Part shown: positions 35,152-46,263 of the stretch, piece by piece
Layout: each line of letters opens with the position of its first letter
How positions within the stretch are numbered: the first letter of the stretch is position 1
NCBI GenBank assembly: GCA_001632425.1
Contig: KV425558.1
Location: 527,514 to 591,513, forward strand
DNA length: 64,000 nucleotides
Origin: Neolentinus lepideus HHB14362 ss-1
Taxonomy: Eukaryota > Basidiomycota > Agaricomycetes > Gloeophyllales > Gloeophyllaceae
Reading direction: 5' to 3'
Program-made: the position numbers and the translations under genes
Notes under the pieces: model-generated
What the model was told of the DNA's origin: nothing
The model's database searches: none
What the model saw: only the letters and a program-made list of their open reading frames with translations

Positions 35152-36694
35152 CTAGTCGATGAAGCCGTTCGCCACAGGACCCAGTATCTCCGTGAAGGAA
35201 TCTGTCACCAACCGGATCGGATGCGCGTGCTGGTGTTCCAGAAGCGGCGACGTCTGCGGCGAAGGTGGGACCAGCGACAGCACGATGAAATCCTGCGCAA
35301 CGTCTTCTTGAGCGAGTTGTATACCAGACGGATATCGCACACACACACCTTAACCACAAGTGGCCCGACCCTGAACCCGCCAACAGCCACGTCCTCCTTA
35401 CACCTCACCTCACCATCCCAGTCTAAACTGCACTGCGACTGTCCGTCCTCTTCATACCGCACAACTCGACGCAGCTTACCCTCGCCGAGTACGGCGGTCC
35501 GCCAGGCCTTTTGGCCGCGCACGGCGACAGTGACTTGCCGATACAGAAATACTCTGACTGTGGGCATTTGAGTGGGGTCGCTTTTCGCCGGGATAAGCGA
35601 TGGTAAGGATGGGAAGTCGAAGGGAGTGGACGGCAGTGGAGGGGGAGCGGGCTGGAGAAAGGCCCGTAAGGTGGGGGGTGGACCGCGGAGTTGAACATAA
35701 AATGGAATGGTGTCTGAAAGGCTATATATCTGTACCGATGGTATGAAAAGCTATGTCGGTAAATACATCAGTGTCGCCATGGTGTGGGTGCAGGAAGTCC
35801 AGAAACGTACGTGACAGTCTAACGGTGCAATCCCAGAATTTGTCCGTGACTCCATTTGTGATATGACCTGAGACCATTCTTCAGGCGCTATCTTCAACGT
35901 TGAATGAAAGGGGATGGAATGGGGCAATATAGGCCGATGTGGCCGTGACCGTGGATAGTAATTGAAAGGTGTGACGAGACTGCAGCTGAGAGTATTTCTG
36001 AGCTAGTATACAACATGCGACACCGAATTTTGCTCACTGCCTTTTGCGCTTGAGAAAACCGAGAGGTCGCGACTCCGTAAGCATGACCGTTATTGTATAT
36101 ACGGACTTTGCGTAGAGACCAGGAACGCCATCGAATGCCACATCGTAGGACGGTGGTAAGGACAGGGGCGGCGTTGACTCGCCAATCCTACCTTGAGTCG
36201 GTAGAGGGACGTCGAACGAGAAAACGTATGGACATGAACGAGTACATGATCTGTCATTCTCCCAGAGTATAAAACACTCGGACATGAGATAAAACGAGGT
36301 GTGAAACCCCTCGGCGACAGTCAGGCTGAGTTTGCAGTCTAGCTGCATCCATTGTTAATTCTGGATCAATACATAGAATCATAGTACCTACTTTGATCGC
36401 TACGGAGAGCACTTTGGCGTCCTCCCTGCGCTTGACCTGCACTTCGCCAGAGATGGTGGCGGCACGGCCATACGTGGGGATCAACGCGTCCTCCTCCTGG
36501 TTCTCGAGGATCAGGGTGATACGGTGACTTCTCTTGAACTGTCGGCCGGTAGGTATAGCTCTACCTCGACGTCCCGAGAAATCCAGCCGCTGTTCAGACG
36601 AGGAAGGCTCGGAAGAGTAGGTCGGTGCCTCCGACGAAGGGTAATAGCTGGGTGGTGGCGCTACCGACGAGTATGAGGAGCTCCGCCTCATCAT
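35152..36694 (-). CDS. Arrestin-like (alpha-arrestin fold) protein, paralogue 3
   Basis: Five exons splice in frame (introns 36345-36391, 35980-36037, 35730-35810, 35293-35348). The product (about 430 aa) begins MMRRSSSYSSVAPPPSYYPS. It has arrestin-N strands (LDCKLSLTVAEGFHTSFYL, LPPSYDVAFDGVPGL, VTPFNYYPRSRPHRP). An IPFYVQLRGPPP strand starts the C-half, and WDGEVRCKEDVAVGGFRVGPL joins DFIVLSLVPPSPQTSP. The domain plan equals the two genes at 4.1-8.8 kb, so these are members of one family dispersed over 30 kb. PY-type motifs occur in the head (PPSY) and in the fold. The cellular role is inferred from family: recruitment of ubiquitin ligase to membrane proteins. Confidence 0.85.
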
Positions 36695-37717
36695 GACTCA
36701 ATGTGCGAGCAAGATACCTGAGGTAGAGAAAAGAAGTAGTAGTCAACGCTGCGCACATACGACCAGAAGCTATAAGTACAAGACGTGACTCCCACCACGA
36801 TGACTAGCACAGCAAACCGAGACCCTTGGTTCGCATTCCAACCCGAGCGCTCTAATACGGATCAAAAAGGTATCCTAGGGGTTGTATCAACCCATATGCC
36901 AGGCACAAGCCTGTACAAGGACGCGCTAAGCCTGCAGGAGGGGCGGGTCCGGTGTTGACTCAGGGTCTCCCACGCTATACATGTCCAGGCTTTGCACAGC
37001 TTTCCACGAAAGAAGCCACACGAATCCACTAATCACGCGCACGCGCTGGGCATCAATTTCCTGTACTTGATACAAAGTCAAAATCCTCTCTGCTTAGTTC
37101 TAGTTGTATCAATTTTTACTGAAAAATAAGTGCCTTACAGTTCGCATCCCAAGCCAGTTCGTGCTGCGGTTCCGCAGTGGTCCCATAAAATGTGACTGCG
37201 CACCTTGGCTCGTGTAGTCTGGTGCCGTCATACACGAGCGAGAAGAATTGATTCCATGCGTTATTATCTCCAGTTGTACTTCTCCTATTTAATACTCAGC
37301 ACTTCTGCCACAAGGCCGATTGTGGCGCAATTTGATGTTATCTCCTCGTCAGTTGCAGGTCTCAGCTCCATCTCACCCTCTGACCTTCTTGGTCCATGCC
37401 AAAGCGCTCGACCATCATGCTATTGGTCTAACTTTGCACGCATCAGACACCGGCGAATCGTCGTGAGCCAGGGAACAGACTCGTATGGCGGTTCGGACTC
37501 GACAAGATCGGTTGAAGATGATGCGTTCATACAATCCAGCTACAGGTAAATCCGGATATCAAGAAATTACAACGAAATATATACTGTCCGTCATCGACAA
37601 CGCCAAGGAAGGAGTCCACGAACATGTGCCAAGAAACCATGATGCTACGTGAGTCATTCCGTCAATCAATGCAAGGTCCGAAACTATGCGACGTGCTTAC
37701 TTAGGGTAAATTCACTC
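36695..37717. other. Intergenic, one weak signal-peptide-like ORF
   Basis: A plus-strand frame starting around 37256 reads MRYYLQLYFSYLILSTSA, which looks like a signal peptide, and continues to 37549. I cannot find a partner exon or a family, so I leave it uncalled. No other feature is seen. Confidence 0.35.
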
Positions 37718-38764
37718 CTAGCCAGTCGCATGATCATGAGCGTTAGCCGGAGGCTCATTGCGACCTTGACCCAGATCCAGCCGGCTCAACGTCTGCTCTA
37801 GCCGCATCGCTCTGTCCGCATCCAACACCACCTCCCACTCAGAGTCGTGACTCATATAACTGACAGGTCGGTCGCTCGTTTCCGTCATCTGGCTCCCCCT
37901 ATGCCCTTCGCGCACCTGTGCCCTCAGGCTGTTTCTCATATATCCGGAGAGCAGCAACATACTGCCACGAGTGTTGCCGTATGGTGGGGGAGGGGGTACT
38001 GCGATCACGTTGTCCTCGACATCTCCGGTCCCGACACCAGTCTCTGCCAGAGCTGCAGCATAGGTTGGCAGTGGAGGTCTGTTCCAGGGCGCAAAGGCCA
38101 GTCGACTATTGTTACTTGACGATACGAGGTGCATGGATCGAGGAAGGGCAGCCCCTGGGTGTAAGTGCATGTATCGTTCCGCGCGTAACCGGAAGATACA
38201 CCGTTCTAGGAATAGGAGTTCCGAGAGCGTGACGACAGCAAAAGCGACATGGATGAAGATGCTGGCATTAAAAGCATTCTGGTTGGGAGAATTCGAGCCG
38301 CTATCGTCCTGGGTCTTGGATCGCTTATTGACCGTCATTGCTACAAATACCCACCCTACTACTGTCCCACAGATCATAAATATCTGGATGAGACAAAGAA
38401 ACAGAGATGAGGGATGCAGGCCACCCAGTTTTTTCCCCGGCCTGAGACGTGATATGAAACTTGGCTTGTCTGATGACTGGGTGGAGGAACCGTCTGGGAG
38501 TGAAGCACCATTCGGCGCGGAAGGGAGACTAGAGGGACCAGGGGGGTTCGTTGTACTTGTTGTCGTATCATCCACCTGAGGATGATCACGGTCGGCCGGG
38601 TGACGAGCTGGTAATTGCGCGCTCTCCTGCTGCTCTTCCTCCTGCCGCCCTTGCTCCTCTTCCATATACCCAATCTCCCCCTGCTTACGGGGTAAAGGAC
38701 CCGCCTGAAGCCTCTCCTCTGACCCTGCCGCAGCTGCTGAACCTTGGGCGTTCGACACCATCAA
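37718..38764 (-). CDS. Two-TM proline-rich membrane protein with PY motifs
   Basis: A single-exon frame of 348 residues starts MMVSNAQGSAAAAGSEE. A charged, Gln/Glu/Pro-rich cytosolic-type N-terminus (about 1-110) is followed by two hydrophobic spans, about residues 120-145 (LFLCLIQIFMICGTVVGWVF) and 165-190 (IFIHVAFAVVTLSELLFL). A long C-terminal tail contains PPLPTY and PPPPPYG. PPxY-type motifs bind WW domains, for example those of Rsp5/Nedd4 ligases. The family is unknown to me. The lack of introns is unusual in this window, and a start at the second Met is also possible. Confidence 0.65.
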   Translation of the reverse strand: MMVSNAQGSAAAAGSEERLQAGPLPRKQGEIGYMEEEQGRQEEEQQESAQLPARHPADRDHPQVDDTTTSTTNPPGPSSLPSAPNGASLPDGSSTQSSDKPSFISRLRPGKKLGGLHPSSLFLCLIQIFMICGTVVGWVFVAMTVNKRSKTQDDSGSNSPNQNAFNASIFIHVAFAVVTLSELLFLERCIFRLRAERYMHLHPGAALPRSMHLVSSSNNSRLAFAPWNRPPLPTYAAALAETGVGTGDVEDNVIAVPPPPPYGNTRGSMLLLSGYMRNSLRAQVREGHRGSQMTETSDRPVSYMSHDSEWEVVLDADRAMRLEQTLSRLDLGQGRNEPPANAHDHATG

Positions 38765-39208
38765 CAGCTACTCCGCGAAGTCGCCAAATGAAAGAAAGGT
38801 ACGCTTGCACCTGGCAAGGAGGTCTAGAAATATCAGCAAGGTGATACTAGAGAAATAATGAAGAATGAAGGAAATATCAGCAGTCCAATGCGCCCATCAA
38901 CGCCCCACGTATCGAGTTCGCACCAAATCTCTTTAATAGTACGCGGCGATGCCGGGCTCTTGACTCCCGGTTGTCAGGATACCTCCGGCGTCCTCTCAAG
39001 GCAGTTGCATTTTAGTCTATACCGCTTGATTATTGCGAAGATACAGCAGAACAGCAGACGGCACCGAATCATGAGAATATGCAGAGAACAGAACTATTGT
39101 CTCGTGTTCCTAGTTCGAATCAGAATGACCCTTACCATGATGCGGACGCATGTTCCCAGACCATATACAAATCTGAAGCATGTATGATATTATGAAACAG
39201 TGCACAGA
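38765..39208. other. Intergenic, no gene seen
   Basis: A short spacer between the two-TM gene and the dynactin p62 3' end, holding only short frames without support. Confidence 0.45.
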
Positions 39209-41055
39209 TTATATGTCAAACTCCGTTCTCGTCTCCTCCCTAGGAATGACAGGTCCGAGATCTACGACAGTAGAGAAGGAGAACGTTTTCATTTCCGGCT
39301 TGCCAGCGCTTCTCGAGGGTGTGCCTTCGTTCTCTTCCCCCACTGGATCGTCGGAACGGTAGGTGTACGACACCAGCATATTAAACTGACGAGCGGTAGA
39401 TATTCCAGCCGCAGAGTTAATCAGGGAGGATGTGGCTCACCTTGACGTCTCCTGTCGCCTCTTTTGAGATGACCACCTCTCCACCGATAACAGTCACGTT
39501 CGCCCGCTTCTCGAGCACGCCGACGGTCTTAGTCTTACTCTTCGCCTCGGGATTTCTCCCGCCTCTCACATCCATGTCGTCCATCTCCTCGTCCTCGACG
39601 CCAAACATATCCTCATCGTCTTCGTACTCCCAAGCCTCCGCGAACGCGGCAACAGGGAATGTCGAAGTTGGCAGGGACACCGCGAACGGAGGTCGGCGAT
39701 CAGCCGGAGTCTGCTGCCGTTGCACAGATAATCTGACTTGGATAAGATCATAGAGCGGGTTCGTGAAGGCGAGATGAAATGGATACGTCTGTCCGGCTAT
39801 CATGCCATCTGGGCCTTTGTCGGGCTCTGTGGCAGTGACGGAAGACTTGAGGTTCGAGGCACGCCTCGCAGACTCGGAGCCGGGCACCTTAGGGAGTGCG
39901 ACTGTAATGTCGGGTAGATAGTTGGCAGCTACCAGCTTGATCTTGTATCGTACCGACTGCGCTTTCTGTTCAGGTTTGATGAGGATGTGTCGGCAACTGG
40001 GACACCGCTTAGTCTTCTTCGACAAGAGCGGAATCCGCAATGGCTTGAGGTCACTGTGAATGTACTCAACCAGTTACAGTAGCACAAAAATCGACTGTCA
40101 CTCACCTGGCTTGCGTTGAGTTCGCCCAGCTATTCATCCACCTTTGCTCCAGCTCCGCGACCTCCTCCATATTCTCCAGGTGCTTCACAAACTCGACATC
40201 GGGCTCTCCCGCGGCGCCCAAGCCACTCACCGAGCCGATCTCGACGCGACTCTTGTACTCGGAAATATCATCCTTGCCCGTGCTCCTCTCGCGCCCCACG
40301 CGGCTGCGTGAGAGCGGGGTGTACTTGCCGACGCCGGGGACATCGCGCGCGAGCGCGGACGAGGCAGCGGCTGTAATGGGATTCATGTGAATGTGATGTG
40401 AATGGACAGTTGAGAGGGCAGGGGAAGACGATGATGCACGTAAGAAAGGCTCAAAATGCTCCTTCAGACGCTCGAACTCGAGGAACTCCGGCGCGGAATC
40501 TTCGAAACGTTGTAGCTGGGCTGATAGGAGCTAAGAATGAGTCGAAGCATAAAATATGCGTCCCGTACCTGCCAAGCCTGTCGGCTTCTCGAATGTAATG
40601 CCCACTTCCGCAGAGTCCCATCTGCAATGGTTGCAATAAAGGAAAAACGGTGCTTCACCGACCGCGTTGATAGGGATGGCAGATAATCGCATATCGGCTG
40701 TTTCTGGAGGGTCGGAGGGTACCACAGAAAGGGTATTCCGGCAATTTGGACATAGGAAACAGTTCCGGGCGCAGCTGCAGCCCGTCCATAGTCTGTAACA
40801 GTGTACACTTGGAGTTACTCACCGGTTCTTCTCCGCTCGGACACTTGCGCTGGGCACTTCAAACAAACAGTTAGGACAGTAATACCCGCTGACCTCTACC
40901 ATCACGCATCGGTTGCACCGGACAGCATCGCATTCTTCGCAGAAGAATAGGGTATGTAAAGGGTGGAAACTGGACGATGACGAGGGGAGATTTGGCGGCG
41001 GTGGCTTCGGGATTGACGAGTAGCAAGGGCAGTGATATTCCACCGTCGGTGTCAT
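39209..41055 (-). CDS. Dynactin subunit p62 (DCTN4-like)
   Basis: Five exons join in phase (introns 40775-40822, 40521-40568, 40054-40105, 39386-39440). Cys-rich zinc-binding motifs occur in order: HTLFFCEECDAVRCNRC, GYYCPNCLFEVPSASV, NCFLCPNCRNTL and FLYCNHCRWDS. A helical middle follows (QLQRFEDSAPEFLEFERLKE). RCPSCRHILIKPEQK then precedes KIKLVAANYLPDITV and beta strands typical of the dynactin p62 family. It ends with KTFSFSTVVDLGPVIPREE. p62 lies at the pointed end of the dynactin shoulder complex and assists dynein cargo binding. An ACGCGT hexamer lies at 41152-41157, about 100 nt upstream. Confidence 0.9.
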
Positions 41056-42459
41056 TGGTCGAAGAAGACTCGCTATAACACTTTAGATTCAAAGTCAAAG
41101 GACGCCCGAAGAGGATGAGGCAAGGGCCACTAAGACAAATAGTGCCAAATAACGCGTCGCGTACAAAGTCTAATTATAAGTCTCATACTGTTCGTCTCCC
41201 TTGTATGAGAGTACTTGCACTACGCACAACTTCGCAGCCAGGCCGTCCTATACGCACTATTCTCCAGGCCTCCCATTCTCTGTCTCGGAAACACGTACTG
41301 CCGTAGCTCAGACTGGTCACGAGATTAACCCATTGCTTTGGCAGCAGTACTTTCCATGTTCCAACTTTCCATCCCATCCTCAAGGGGCTGAAGTCTCAAA
41401 ACTGTCTGTGCAACTTTAGGCTGGAATTATAGACTACCGACTACCAGGGTTAGCGTAGCCCTCATCGGCTTCGACGCGATACGGCTTCCCTGCTTTGACG
41501 ACCAGCCTAGACAACCCGCTCTCTCTTGTCACGCTGGTTGATGTACAAAATTATCTAGCCGATGCGGTGCCCAGAGTCTCGAATAGAAGACGCGCCATAG
41601 AATCCCTAGACAGGAGTCACACGAATACGTTGAAACTCTTCAAGTTGTCTCGCTTTGTTTCCTGACCATTACGTCGCTTGGTCGTAGAGGCGCAGTGACA
41701 CGGTCCGTGGTGGCTTGTTTCTTTCGCTGAAATTCTACAGAAAGACGACGGCTAGACGACCAACTCGCCAAGGGTACAAATGTACTAGATTAACTTGGCG
41801 GGCAAGACAAAGAGCGAGTGTATTCTGGAGGCTTAAATCTCAGAGGCAGGAACAACGGGGTTACCTACAACCAGCTTGCAAGCTTGCCTTAATCGCGTTC
41901 CTCAACGGTATTCAGTGGATCCTGAGAAGAAATCGTACGTGAGCGTTAACGTTTGAACACGCTGTCATGTGTCAGTGGCGAATCAGCGGAACGTCTAAAT
42001 CTGACTAGTGAGCACAGCCTGAGGCTAATCCAGATTACTCCGTTGTTTGGCGATTCTGTTCTTCGGTTGCCGGAAATTGCTCTAAAGCTGAATCCATCTA
42101 CTGGATAATTATTGGCAGGCCAACTGTTTCTAGTACTTTGAATGTCACACAAGCTATCTCCATATATAGACCAAGTACAAACAAACCTATCCACGAGAAG
42201 GTCATCGGCCATCTTGGCCAACTTTCGTCTTGACTTCTATGTTCGGCTGGGCTACGAATGGATGAACGATATGATCAATCATAGGGATCTATATATGTCG
42301 GAGTGTCAACACGGAGCTTAGCTTCTGTCATCTGTTACAAGGAGCGTTCTCGTACGTGCCTACTGCCTCCGCTATATACCCCTACCTCTTGATTGTTCCT
42401 CTTGATTCTCTTGCCCCTGCATTCACTCCTTCTTGTCTTGTGTATCATAAGTATACCAA
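41056..42459. other. Intergenic between divergent dynactin p62 and DUF2235 genes
   Basis: No gene is seen. A TATA-like CTATATACC lies at about 42372-42380, some 85 nt before the DUF2235 ATG. Short frames here have no domain. Confidence 0.45.
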
Positions 42460-44623
42460 ATGCAAGTCTCTGACTCTACCACTAGTAACGGCGGCGCGCG
42501 GACTCCGCGAACTATCATCCTTTGTTTCGATGGTACTGCGAACCAATATGACGGCGAAGTATGAAGCTCTCATATCTGCTCTGATGCACTGTCAAATTCA
42601 TATCTCTAGAACACCAATGTCGTAAACTTCTTCTCCTTGCTCAAGAAGAACGACTTCAGCCAGCAGCTCTGCTACTATCAGGTAAGTTATAGCTCAGCGT
42701 GTCGTGCAACCTTGGTGCAGCATAACGAGGGGGGACGGAGGGTGAGGAAACTCCGTAATACCCTAATGGGGAGATGATATACACGGCATCTTTCCAATCT
42801 CGAGACCTCCCCAATGAGCCGGAAATAACTCTGAAACTAATCTCCTCCGTTAGCCTGGTGTAGGTACCTACTTCAACCCGGGCACCATTTCGCCGCTCTT
42901 CCAATGGATAGCAAAAATCGCGGACGAAGCATTTGCATGGTACCTGAACCAGCATGTCATGGACGGGTATCGTTTCCTCATGTCGAACTACTGCGACGGG
43001 GACAAAATATGTTTATTTGGTGCGCATATACCCACTTCCGAAGCTCTTACAATCAGTACATGCACGTGATTCAATGTGATGAATGAACAGGCTTCTCAAG
43101 AGGCGCATACACCGCCCGCGCTCTGGCAGGCATGCTCCACAAAGTCGGCTTACTGCCGAAAGACAACGACGCGCAGGTGCCCTTCGCGTACAAGCTCTAC
43201 GTGAGGACGGACGCAGAAGGGCTCCAACTCTGCACCGGGTTCAAGCAGACGTTCTGTCAGACCGTCAGAATCGAATTCGTGGGTGTCTGGTAGGTTGTTA
43301 GTTTCCTGGAGCAGGTGATATATACTGACATTGGCATGCATGCTTTAGGGAGACTGTGGCGAGTGTCGGAATTGTGATGAGCAAAGCACTACCCTTCACT
43401 ACGTCTAACTTGACTATCAAGACCTTTCGGCACGCTCTGTCTCTCGACGAGGTATGCATATAACCTCCGGCTTACTTCCTCGCATCTCATATTCCACTCG
43501 ATATTATTATTACTAGCATCGCGCGAAATTTCGCCCAAACCTTTACCATCGTCCGGCGCCCAACGAGCAAGGTGCCGTTAATGACCCAGAGCACGCAAGT
43601 CCGCCCCTCAGCTCCTCAGCGACTTTCGAGTCCTCGCGTGCAAGTCTTTTGAACGGCCAAAAGAAAGGGAAGTTTGGCCTGAATGGTACCGGTGCGGCGA
43701 AGTCGAAGAAGCTGTTCCCCGGTGAAAAGAAGAAGGCGGCGATTGGAAAGGGGAAAGATGTGGGAAGCGATGGTGAGCTCAAGGAGAACAGGAATGGCGA
43801 AGCGACTGTGGATGCTGTCCTGCCTGGTCCGGAGGATTCCGATCCTGACGATATTATTGCGGGTGGGACGGATGTCAAGGAGATATGGTTCTGTGGCGTA
43901 CACAGTGGTGAGCTCGCTTATCCTGCATGTCTACCGAGAGTAGCATCATCCTGACAGCTGGCAGACGTCGGCGGTGGCTCGGTCTCCGACTCTACCACCC
44001 AATCTCTCGCAGACATCACCTTGCGCTGGATGGTGCGTGAAGTCATGATGTCGCAATGCGGCATCCTCTTCGAAAATGAAGCCCTGCAGCGACTGTGCAT
44101 CTGCGAGTTCGCAATGGCCATGCCAACGACCATACCCTCCGAGGCACCTCGGTCTGCGGCAACCAAGCAGACCAAGCCGGGTTCAAACGATAGCAAGGAG
44201 GTGAAATCTGGCACAACCGTAACCACGTCGCCTGCGTCTGGAACCGACGGAGGTGTGAGCGGAAGTGACTCGCAGACAAAGCTCGACCTGATTGACGCCG
44301 TCAAACCTGAGCATGACGAGCTTGGGTGGAAGGGCAAATGGGCGTGGTGGCTGCTGGAAATCATCCCGACCAGCTACGCGTGGCAGGACAAGGATGGGGT
44401 GTGGCACAAGACTTGGAGGTACGTGTTGCTAGCCCCAGTTGCCTGGATCTAATACGAGAGTTGATTTCTGGCTGTGTCTAGCATTCACCTAGGCAAAGGA
44501 AGGGTTATCCCCGATCCCAATCCGAAATTCCACATCACTGTCAAGGAAAGGATGGAGGCCGCGAAGCTGAAGTATAAGCCGAGAGCCACATGGACCGGTA
44601 ATCCTGTGTACGTCGAAGACTGA
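42460..44623 (+). CDS. DUF2235 alpha/beta-hydrolase-like protein (Tle1-type phospholipase family)
   Basis: Eight exons join in frame (introns 42559-42609, 42682-42853, 43020-43090, 43290-43348, 43452-43516, 43908-43964, 44419-44481). Characteristic motifs are [20 protein letters not shown] at the N-terminus, [15 protein letters not shown] (nucleophile elbow Ser, split by the third intron), EFVGVWETVASVG and [14 protein letters not shown] (catalytic His/Asp region). It ends [16 protein letters not shown]2235 includes bacterial type VI secretion phospholipase effectors (Tle1) and many fungal proteins of unknown function; lipase activity here is inferred. A charged, low-complexity insert (about 43555-43850) separates two parts of the fold. 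The second intron is 172 nt, longer than all others in the gene. Confidence 0.85.
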
Positions 44624-45130
44624 CCATCGAGGTACAGACCTGAGGAAGACGTTATTTATTATTATCCCCTCCCCACCCTTTTCTCTACCTCCTTGGGACA
44701 GCCATGATCCCGGTCCACGACCGCGGTTGTATTATTCTTATTCTTCTCCGGTTTAACACCCTGCCCCCTAAAATCAGCGCACACCGCATGTAATTAGTTT
44801 GGGCCATTGCCACAACTAGTTACATACGTTACGAACGTCCATGATTTCATGTATCCTGTCTCGTGAAGTCTATTCATCGACAGTGTCGACGAACTCACCT
44901 TGACCTTCTCGGGATCTTTGAATTGAAGACCATGTCTGGGAACGTGCAAGCAGAAGTACACTGTTCACATCATTTGCAGGTTCAAAGTATGCAGAGAACA
45001 AGAAAAGTGTGGACAGATATCCCATATCAAAGGTGTACACAATACAAATAAATCCCGTCGTGAAAGCTAGTTACAAGGAGTCCTATCAAATCCCAGCGCG
45101 TCGAATGGTGATAGTGAGTACCGCTAACGG
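44624..45130. other. Convergent 3' intergenic, no gene seen
   Basis: DNA between the DUF2235 stop (44623) and the minus-strand stop at 45131; no supported feature beyond presumed 3' UTRs. Confidence 0.45.
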
Positions 45131-46215
45131 TTACAAGATGGTAACAGTCAACAGGGTAACAATTCCGTCCGTGGAAATGTCTGAAAGAGACAGGGTCAGA
45201 TATTCATGTAGGAGCACAACTAAAAAAGGAAAACATACTGTGATTCACGCCAGTATCTCCTGGCGCAAGCAAGCCAGTGATATTGCGAGCTCTTGTACGA
45301 TACTTAACACTGTAGAACTCCGTGTCGCCTAACGCTGCTGAGACGAGGAGATCCCTATACATTCATGAACGATGTCAAGGAGTGATCAAGGCGGCGCAGA
45401 CAGAATAATATCACACCCACCTTCCGATGTTGTACCCATTGGGTATGACATCGTGTTCCTCAGTGAGAGGCTGAGAGGGAAATTAGTTACTGCTCCGTCA
45501 TAAACTGCAGGTAATTACCTCTTCCTTCGACACACTGCAGATCGATGCGTCAATATGTGCACCGAGACAATGTAGAATAAGCGATACTCACGCGAAGAAC
45601 AACGCGCCGCTATTCGCTAATGTCCCATTCTGGCGCCAGACTCTGAAAGTGTAGTTACATTATAATTTTTTACTGACGACTGTCCGAAAGATGGGCACGT
45701 ACCGAAAGTGGTTTCCACCAATGAGGCTCTCCAAGCATGTCCCGATACCATCGTTCCCATAGTCCTGGCGAAACTCAATGAGCTGGTTCGTCCAGCCCTT
45801 ACCATCGCCTAGGTTGGCGGTTTGCGGGGCACCCAAGTGGATGTCGAAGCACTCCTCGGAGCTAACAGCGTAGCTGTGTTTAGTTCTGCAGGCTTGACGG
45901 AAAGAGTTCTAGTGGGGACTGACAATCCAATGGCTCGAGCAAAGTTCAGGACACCATCGTCAGTCAAGACAGAAGGAGAGCTCGTGCCCGAGATGATAAC
46001 CTGTGCGGCGCGTCAATAATTCCAGAAACCCCTCTCACTTCGATGTATGTACGCACATTCAAAGGCTCCCCTAGCCCGCCCCCCACATTGTCGAGCATAG
46101 ACCCGCCATTTAAATTCGGGTTGAAATACTCAACTCTACCCTCTGAATCTATTATGGGCTCCTGCACGCCGAGGGCGGATGCGAAGGCCGCGAGAGCAAG
46201 GAGGACAGCGTACAT
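45131..46215 (-). CDS. Secreted protein of unknown function, basidiomycete-type family
   Basis: Eight exons splice in phase (introns 46001-46056, 45874-45923, 45643-45702, 45535-45591, 45471-45518, 45355-45420, 45181-45238). A signal peptide (MYAVLLALAAFASALG) leads into a mature domain of about 200 residues. It includes VIISGTSSPSVLTDDGVLNF, ECFDIHLGAPQTANLGDG, GTCLESLIGGNHFRVWRQNG and NGYNIGRDLLVSAALG. It ends GIVTLLTVTIL. NGT and NIT glycosylation sites fit a secretory route. No enzyme motif is apparent to me, and I assign no function. The precise joining of all eight exons argues for a maintained gene. Confidence 0.75.
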
Positions 46216-46252
46216 GGCAAAGGAGACGGCTGCTTCTTCTTGCCATGGTTGT

Positions 46253-46263
46253 AATTATATATC
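46253..46263 (-). promoter_or_regulatory. TATA-like box for the secreted-protein gene
   Basis: On the minus strand GATATATAATT lies about 40-48 nt before the ATG at 46215. Confidence 0.4.

Noticed and set aside
37205..37549. Possible small secreted protein (hydrophobic start near 37256)
   Set aside because: Signal-like start, but the remainder is arbitrary in composition and no intron or family supports it.
4091..41055. Three arrestins, dynamin and dynactin seen as a functional trafficking cluster
   Set aside because: They are separated by unrelated genes and have mixed orientations; grouping is no closer than expected for common eukaryotic gene families.
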